The position numbers and the translations under genes were made by a program. A stretch of DNA of 64,000 bases from Cryptomeria japonica (lineage: Eukaryota; Streptophyta; Pinopsida; Cupressales; Cupressaceae): the NCBI RefSeq assembly GCF_030272615.1, contig NC_081409.1:874130594-874194593 (forward strand), written 5' to 3'. Under the pieces are notes generated by a model, which was not told the origin of the DNA, did no database searches, and saw only the letters and a program-made list of their open reading frames with translations. The stretch's first letter is position 1, and each line of letters starts with the position of its first letter. This document shows, piece by piece, positions 58,936 to 64,000 of this stretch.

Positions 58936-60666
58936 CCGTAGAGGGCTCCCTATGTATCAGTATTGTACCATTTTGTATGATGATGTAGACACCTGTGGGT
59001 GATTGTAGCCATATGATTTTAACATCATTGTATCATGACACTTTATATATATATGAGATGATTCATCTTTGCGGCAGCTATATGCATGTGTACCTATGTG
59101 ATGAGGTGTTCTTATGTGATGCTTATGATATGGATGCAAATATGTACATAATGAAATGCAATATTTTTGTTCTTTTATGTTTTGTATGTGTATGCATGAT
59201 GCAAATGTGAATGTATGTAATGCAGATGAATATGATAATGCAAATGTAAATTGTGCTAACAAGTGTTGTGTGCAGGATGTGATGCAGTTGTGATATCTAT
59301 ATGTATGTATGAAATGCTTATATGTGGTAATGTAGGTGCAACTACATGAAATGCAAATGTTTTTGGTGTGTCATTATACTCAGTCATGTGATAGCAGGTT
59401 ACGTGGACTCAAGAAGGACTATGGAGGCCAATCAAGAAAGGGGGATGGAAGATAGAAGATATGAAAGTGAAAGAGCTTCTTGTGCGTTATCATCAGTGAG
59501 CTTTATTATGGCAAGTAGGTTATGACAATTGAGGCATATGTTCGACCTAGAAAGTCATTGTACCTATTTGCATGAAGATAAGACAGTCACAAACAAGGAA
59601 TGCCCCAGTTCACACCAGACTCATAGTGTCCTCATATCCTTGGACAAGTCATAGCATTACTAAGAGACAATCCACAGACAGAAAATACAAATAGGTGATG
59701 ATACCCCATCCTCGCCTTTCTAGTCAAAGACATCCTGGAGATAGAATCTCTAGTCAGAGACATCCTAGAAAAGCTAAAAGACATGTCACCAAAAAAGATG
59801 AAATCAAAAGAAAACCAAGACTCGACACCAACATCCACTGTAGTCCTCAAGTTTAGTGTCTCTTGTCACTTGTATAAGTCTTATTTGATTGTGGTCACAA
59901 TGTTTACTTTCACAAAATGGATAGATAGCACTGAACCATATGTTGTCTGAGTCTGTTGAAAGATTTGATTTTGTTGAAGCTCATTGTTGCTGCTGTCTCA
60001 TCTGAAATTGACTGAATCCATGAAACTGATACTTTATTGCGGAGAAGATGAAACTTTATTGTGGATTGGCGATGCAGATGCTTTATTGTGGATTGTACAC
60101 GGATAGACTGAAGAAAGCTGGAAGAAACTGAACTCCTCATAATATGTGATGCTCTTAGTTCCACACCCATCACTAGATGTAGGATTTTCCTTAGCCACAG
60201 ATAGGATCTGATTTATTATGGATGGAAAGGAGTGAAAAGGAAGGTTTATTATGAACGGCTAACCAATCTTGGGTAGATCAATAACAAGCCATGATGGGAA
60301 TGGGTAAGTTTATTATGAATGAATAGGTCATGAGTGTGTGCAAAGTGAAGTGATGAAAGAGAATCCTGAAGGAGGGAGGAGCAATGTCTCTACGCATGGC
60401 GTTGGTGACCCAGTTTTCACCATGGTACTTGCCCAGGGCGCCACCAAAGTGGTTTTCACTGTTGGACGAAATTATTTCTCTTTACTTTTTTTCGATTTTT
60501 CAATGTTTTTTGTGTAACAAGGCGCCTGTTTGCCAGGTTTTCACCAAGTAACGATTTTTTTTTGTTTTATAATATTTTTTTTGTATTTTTAATTTTTTTG
60601 ATTTTTTTTTGTATTTTTGAAATTTTTGATTTTTTTGTATTTTTTGAATTAGGATATTCCAAAGAG
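58936..60666 (-). other. G5 3' non-coding region
   Basis: No gene recognised. 59080-59370 is ATG/TGCA-rich simple-like sequence. 60393-60545 has the GGCGCC/GTTTTCACCA block shared with G1. 60545-60650 is almost pure T with single A or G. Minus-strand frames at 59632-59850 and 59910-60173 are short and unsupported. Confidence 0.55.
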
Positions 60667-61647
60667 CTATGTGTAAAACCTGTGGAAGTGCATGCTCTTG
60701 ATAGGATCCTCCAAAGGTTCACCTTCTATAGTTGAGAGCTGATATGCCCCAGATCCATATGCTGCTGTAATGATGTAAGGACCAAGCCAATTTGGTTCAA
60801 ACTTGTCCTTCTTCTGTCTATCTTGCTGATTTTTAGGATTTTCTCTGAGAACTAAGTCCCCTACCTCAAATGTGTGAGGCTTGACTTTGTGATTGTAGCT
60901 GCATTGTTCCTTGACTAAATGATATGTAGCTCGAGTGACTGTCTTCCTTGATAAAGGAACTGAGATAGAATTACTAGTGTGTGGACTATGTTTGCCCATA
61001 TGCATATCACCTAAAGAAGTTTGGGCATCCCTGACAACAAAGTCCTTCAAGGAAGCTCCATTAAAGGTCCATGATGTATCGCCAGAAGGGAAATGATGTG
61101 TGGAACAAGTGGATGAGCTATGAAGGCTTATGATTGCAAAAAGAAGTGAAAGTATGATAGCATGATGGAGACTTAGGATCAACAAGTATGCTTTTTGACG
61201 TAAAATTGTAGAACTTTTGCCCCCAGTTATTTTGATATTAGGGGAGATCAACTCTTGTTCCTTTTCTTTCATAGGATTTTTAGCCTTGACTTTGATTTTT
61301 GCAGAGTCCAATAGCTTTTGATTTTGATTTGGGCTAAAGGACTTTTCTTTATTATTGACTTTTAGATTTTTCTTTTCAAAGCTTGATTTGTCATCCCCAA
61401 TGAGTAAGGGCTTTTCTAATTCTTGTTGATCCAAGTCTGGGAGAGGAGTGAAAATGGAATGAGCAGATGATATGATAAAGCTATGTGAGTTCTCAAGTGG
61501 GCTGGCGATACACTCAATAGATTCTTTGTTGGAACCACTCTTAAGACTATTGATATCAAGAGATGCTTGCACCACTAGAGGAGATTTGCATTTAGACTTA
61601 GTAGCCTCAACACTAGGTGGTTCACACCCAATTCCTTGGCATTGCAA
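60667..61647 (-). CDS. G5 fusion protein: unknown N-terminus, membrane segment, integrase C-terminal domain
   Basis: 326 open codons. Residues 236-326 are the Tat-type integrase C-terminal domain (KPHTFEVGDLVLREN, NWLGPYIIT, GAYQLST). Residues 153-175 form a hydrophobic stretch that could cross a membrane (AYLLILSLHHAIILSLLF). Residues 1-150 are polar, Lys/Ser-rich and unlike any family I know. No RT, RNase H or integrase core lies upstream. Just before the hydrophobic part the DNA reads ACTGGGGGCAAAA (61215-61227), a motif that in G1 lies downstream of integrase, so the segment is rearranged. The open frame in an otherwise decayed element may mean recent use or chance. ATG 61647 is the first in frame, and the frame may join the protease frame upstream. 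Confidence 0.6.
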   Translation of the reverse strand: MQCQGIGCEPPSVEATKSKCKSPLVVQASLDINSLKSGSNKESIECIASPLENSHSFIISSAHSIFTPLPDLDQQELEKPLLIGDDKSSFEKKNLKVNNKEKSFSPNQNQKLLDSAKIKVKAKNPMKEKEQELISPNIKITGGKSSTILRQKAYLLILSLHHAIILSLLFAIISLHSSSTCSTHHFPSGDTSWTFNGASLKDFVVRDAQTSLGDMHMGKHSPHTSNSISVPLSRKTVTRATYHLVKEQCSYNHKVKPHTFEVGDLVLRENPKNQQDRQKKDKFEPNWLGPYIITAAYGSGAYQLSTIEGEPLEDPIKSMHFHRFYT

Positions 61648-61830
61648 GTTGTTTGTAGGTTGTTCTTATCGACTAAATGTCTTAGGAGATAGTGGGAGTT
61701 GATCAACATGAAAAATATACTCACCAGATCCCAGGTCTTTAACCTTGAATTTTTCTTTGAGCTCTGTTTGTTTTGATGTAGAAGCTTTCAATGATTCTGG
61801 ATCCACATATACTGAAGATGGAACAACCTC

Positions 61831-62403
61831 TCAATTAGCTGGAATTGTTATTTCTGATTTAGGTTGTAGATTATTGCAATAAATGAATGGATTTGGGTCA
61901 GCTTTGATGCTCACTTCAACTCCATTGTGTGGAAACTTGATACGTTGATGATATGTAGATGGGACTGTGCTCATTTCATGAATCCAAGGATGTCCCAGTA
62001 AGATATTGTATGTGAGATCCAAGTCTAGGACTTGACAAACCACATCCTTGGTAACTGGCCCAACTCTGAGAGGTAAAGTTATTGTGCCCTTGGATGAACG
62101 CTCTTCATCATCATATGCTTTGATAGTAATTTTGTTTGTAGAATTTACAGCTTTGTCGGAATATCCCAATTGTTTAATAGTGCTCAATGTACAAATGTTT
62201 AGACCTGCTCCTCCATCTATCAGGACTCGTTTTATGTGGTGTTTGTGTATGAAGGCTTCAATGTGTAGTGGTGCATTATGTGGTTGACTTACAGAGGCAT
62301 CATTAGCTTCTGTGAATATAAGGGAGTGTGGAACGGAAAGGTATCCCACCATGGCTTGAAACTGGTCCACATTCAGATCAGTAGGAATGACAGTGTCTCT
62401 CAA
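61831..62403 (-). CDS. G5 aspartic protease region
   Basis: 190 open codons with VLIDGGAGLNICTL at the active site and NILLGHPWIHEM toward the end. It aligns with G1 14859-15545 throughout (TYHQRIKFPHNGVE; NPFIYCN). Here the N-terminal half, split in G1, is continuous (HNAPLHIEAFIHKHHIKRV). It would mature the gag precursor. A stop at 61831 ends it. Confidence 0.8.
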   Translation of the reverse strand: MRDTVIPTDLNVDQFQAMVGYLSVPHSLIFTEANDASVSQPHNAPLHIEAFIHKHHIKRVLIDGGAGLNICTLSTIKQLGYSDKAVNSTNKITIKAYDDEERSSKGTITLPLRVGPVTKDVVCQVLDLDLTYNILLGHPWIHEMSTVPSTYHQRIKFPHNGVEVSIKADPNPFIYCNNLQPKSEITIPAN

Positions 62404-62587
62404 TATTTTGTCAAGAATGGCTTTATGTGCAGGAGATATGCGTAGGAGCTCAAGGACGGAGATAAGCGCGGGTGTTTTCCCTAACTATTCTACAAGGTCA
62501 TACTCAGGTTTGGTTGATGAGGAAGAGATGTTCTTGGCTAGAGCACCTTGCAAAGTGATTTTACCTCGATAGGTTGTAACATGACAT

Positions 62588-63300
62588 TCAGAGGTAGGTT
62601 ACGGAAGAAGATTCAATGCCTTTTAGAACGATCTTGGGTCTTTGGGTAGAATTCTCAGGTGTTTTGTCCTTGATGATAATGGTAGAGACATAATTGTCCA
62701 TCGAGATGTGATTGATAGTTGAATCATAGTTATAAGGTGCTCTTGTATAGTTGGTTTGATCATCTGTGGCTTTAGCTTTTCCCTTGTCATGCTTTGGGAA
62801 TGGTTCCTTAAACATCCCATGTTCTTGATTGGATGAGTGTCCTTCAATCTCAATGTCACCCCTATCAATTAGATCTTGTATGATGTTCTTCAGTCAATGA
62901 CAATTTCCTGTCTTATGACCTTTGCTGTTATGAAATTCACAATACTCATCATCATTCCACCAATTTGGTTTAACCTTTGGTTCATATAGAGGAAAATCTG
63001 GAATAGTGATTACCTTGTTTGCCACTAGCTTTTTGAAAACTGACTCAAGTGGTTCTCCCAATGGAGTGTACTTCCTTCGTGATTTAGAAGTTGTTTGAGT
63101 ATTCACCTGATTTTTTGTAGAACTTGATCCCGAAAAAATGAATTTGGGTCGCACTGTGTTGGCATCAACAACACCATCATTGACTATGTTCTTGTTTTTA
63201 TTCCAAAATCTTGGCTTGTCCTTTCCTTTAAAGTCATCTTTGTTTTCCTTGAATATCTTATTGACTCCTTGTTCAATTAGGACCTTCTCTGTCGCTAAGC
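62588..63300 (-). pseudogene. G5 gag, nucleocapsid part
   Basis: 63154-62894 has WWNDDEYCEFHNSKGHKTGN and CH, the CXXH...GH...C motif shared with G1 (CDFHQGKGHKTSIC). It is followed after a stop by 62815-62588. Stops near 63303 and 62893 interrupt the frame. Confidence 0.8.
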
Positions 63301-63304
63301 CTTT

Positions 63305-63961
63305 TTAAATGACGTCCTTGAAGGTGGACAAACAAGCTTTTCTTAGATCATAGCCAATGTCTTTGTTAACATTTTGGGTGAACATCTCTACCATTTGTTT
63401 TTGTGGAATTTCACAAGAGCATCTGCTGGCTAGATTTCTCCATCTTTGTAAAAATGATGCAAAAGACTCTCCCTCTTTTTGCTTAGTATTGCACAAAGTA
63501 GTGACTGATATGTCTGTCTCTATGTTGTAGGAGAAATGTTGGATAAATGCCTCTGCTAGGTCACCCCATGACTTTATACCAGGTGAGAGTTGGGAGAACC
63601 ATTCCATAGCTTGATCACCTAGGCTTTGTGGGAATAATCTCATCAAATATGTCTCTTCTCCTGCTACCTCAATACAAGCTATGAAAAACTGTCTTATGTG
63701 TGCCTTAGGATCCCCTTTTCCTCTATACTTATCAAATTTAGGTGTCACAAAGTGTGTAGGAAAAGGAGGCATTGGAATGCTTTTGTCAAATGGATAAGGA
63801 CATATGTCTCTCATTGTGTATGTTGGCTTAGGTGTATTTATGTCCTCCATTTTCTTTTGTAAGTCCCTGATTTGTTGCTCCAAATTGCTCTTAGGTGGAG
63901 ATCGACTTCTTGGACCATATACCATGCTTGAGGCACCAATTGGAGGAGGAGCATGTTGCAT
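63305..63961 (-). CDS. G5 gag, capsid part
   Basis: 218 open codons: a coiled N-terminal segment (LEQQIRDLQKKMEDI), then PYPFDKSIPMPPFP, the capsid domain (AHIRQFFIACIEVAGEETYL; LFPQSLGDQAMEWFSQL; LCNTKQKEGESFASFLQRWR) and a C-terminal helix region. It is the best preserved gag in the window. The true start lies to the right, possibly beyond the window edge. Forms the virus-like particle. Confidence 0.85.
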   Translation of the reverse strand: MQHAPPPIGASSMVYGPRSRSPPKSNLEQQIRDLQKKMEDINTPKPTYTMRDICPYPFDKSIPMPPFPTHFVTPKFDKYRGKGDPKAHIRQFFIACIEVAGEETYLMRLFPQSLGDQAMEWFSQLSPGIKSWGDLAEAFIQHFSYNIETDISVTTLCNTKQKEGESFASFLQRWRNLASRCSCEIPQKQMVEMFTQNVNKDIGYDLRKACLSTFKDVI

Positions 63962-64000
63962 ATATGGATGATATTGATCATATACATGTTCATATGGAGG

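Larger units (their letters stand above)
57326..64000 (-). mobile_element. G5: Tat-like Gypsy element lacking RT and integrase core
   Basis: Polypurine tract (minus strand AAAGAGGAGCAAAA, 57326-57340), long 3' region with an antisense PMD gene fragment and a hairpin array, integrase C-terminus, protease and gag; it runs off the right edge. Gag, protease and integrase C-terminus closely match G1, but about 4 kb of RT, RNase H and integrase core are missing between 61831 and 60900. Inference: a non-autonomous derivative that keeps gag and protease. Confidence 0.85.

Overview
This is a stretch of a large, repeat-rich land-plant nuclear genome with no convincing host gene. Nearly all of it is nested, decayed LTR retrotransposons. 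Features that indicate a plant: Ty1/Copia elements primed by the TGGTATCAGAGC-type (initiator Met) site, Tat-like Ty3/Gypsy elements with two RNase H regions and a G-patch, and a plant mobile domain (PMD) gene fragment. The density, age and depth of nesting fit a giant genome such as a gymnosperm, but the species cannot be read from the sequence.

Layout. 1-21540: Gypsy element G1 (minus strand; its 3' LTR is cut by the window edge). It carries gag, protease, G-patch, RT, two RNase H regions and integrase, all broken by stops. It is inserted in Copia element C2 (minus, 21541-24959) and is itself interrupted at 2689-9223 by B1 (plus). 24960-27933: unassigned AT-rich DNA with a 128-bp tandem duplication. 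27934-28508: an LTR fragment cut by B2 (plus, 28509-41947, TSD TGTAC), which carries the nearly complete Copia element C1 (plus, 31427-38073, TSD ACAAG). 41953-56000 or beyond: remains of Gypsy-like element G4 (minus). G4 holds a solo LTR (42675-43949, TSD GAGAG) and the complete Gypsy element G3 (minus, 44826-52925). 56000 to the window end: Gypsy element G5 (minus, continuing past the edge), related to G1. G5 has gag, protease and the integrase C-terminus but no RT, RNase H or integrase core, and it carries an antisense PMD gene fragment.

How the parts relate. B1 and B2 define one family. It has Copia-type priming site, polypurine tract and LTR ends, matching the autonomous C1, but no pol. 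It encodes a coiled-coil gag-like protein with four zinc knuckles and a second protein of about 1,000 residues with an unidentified N-terminal domain and a coiled-coil C-terminus. It is probably mobilised in trans by C1-like elements. Most premature stops in all the elements look like C-to-T or G-to-A changes, as expected from deamination in methylated, silenced DNA.

Most unusual signal: 57866-58338 in G5 holds nine short hairpins. Seven are a tandem series with an invariant 15-nt loop and stems whose two arms change together (TACT/AGTA, CACT/AGTG, CATT/AATG). The non-Watson-Crick positions in the arms are mostly A-C on the plus strand, so they would be G-U in RNA from the minus strand, which is the sense strand of G5. 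A second unusual signal is a cluster of AGCGCT palindromes in the leader of G1 next to its primer-binding site.
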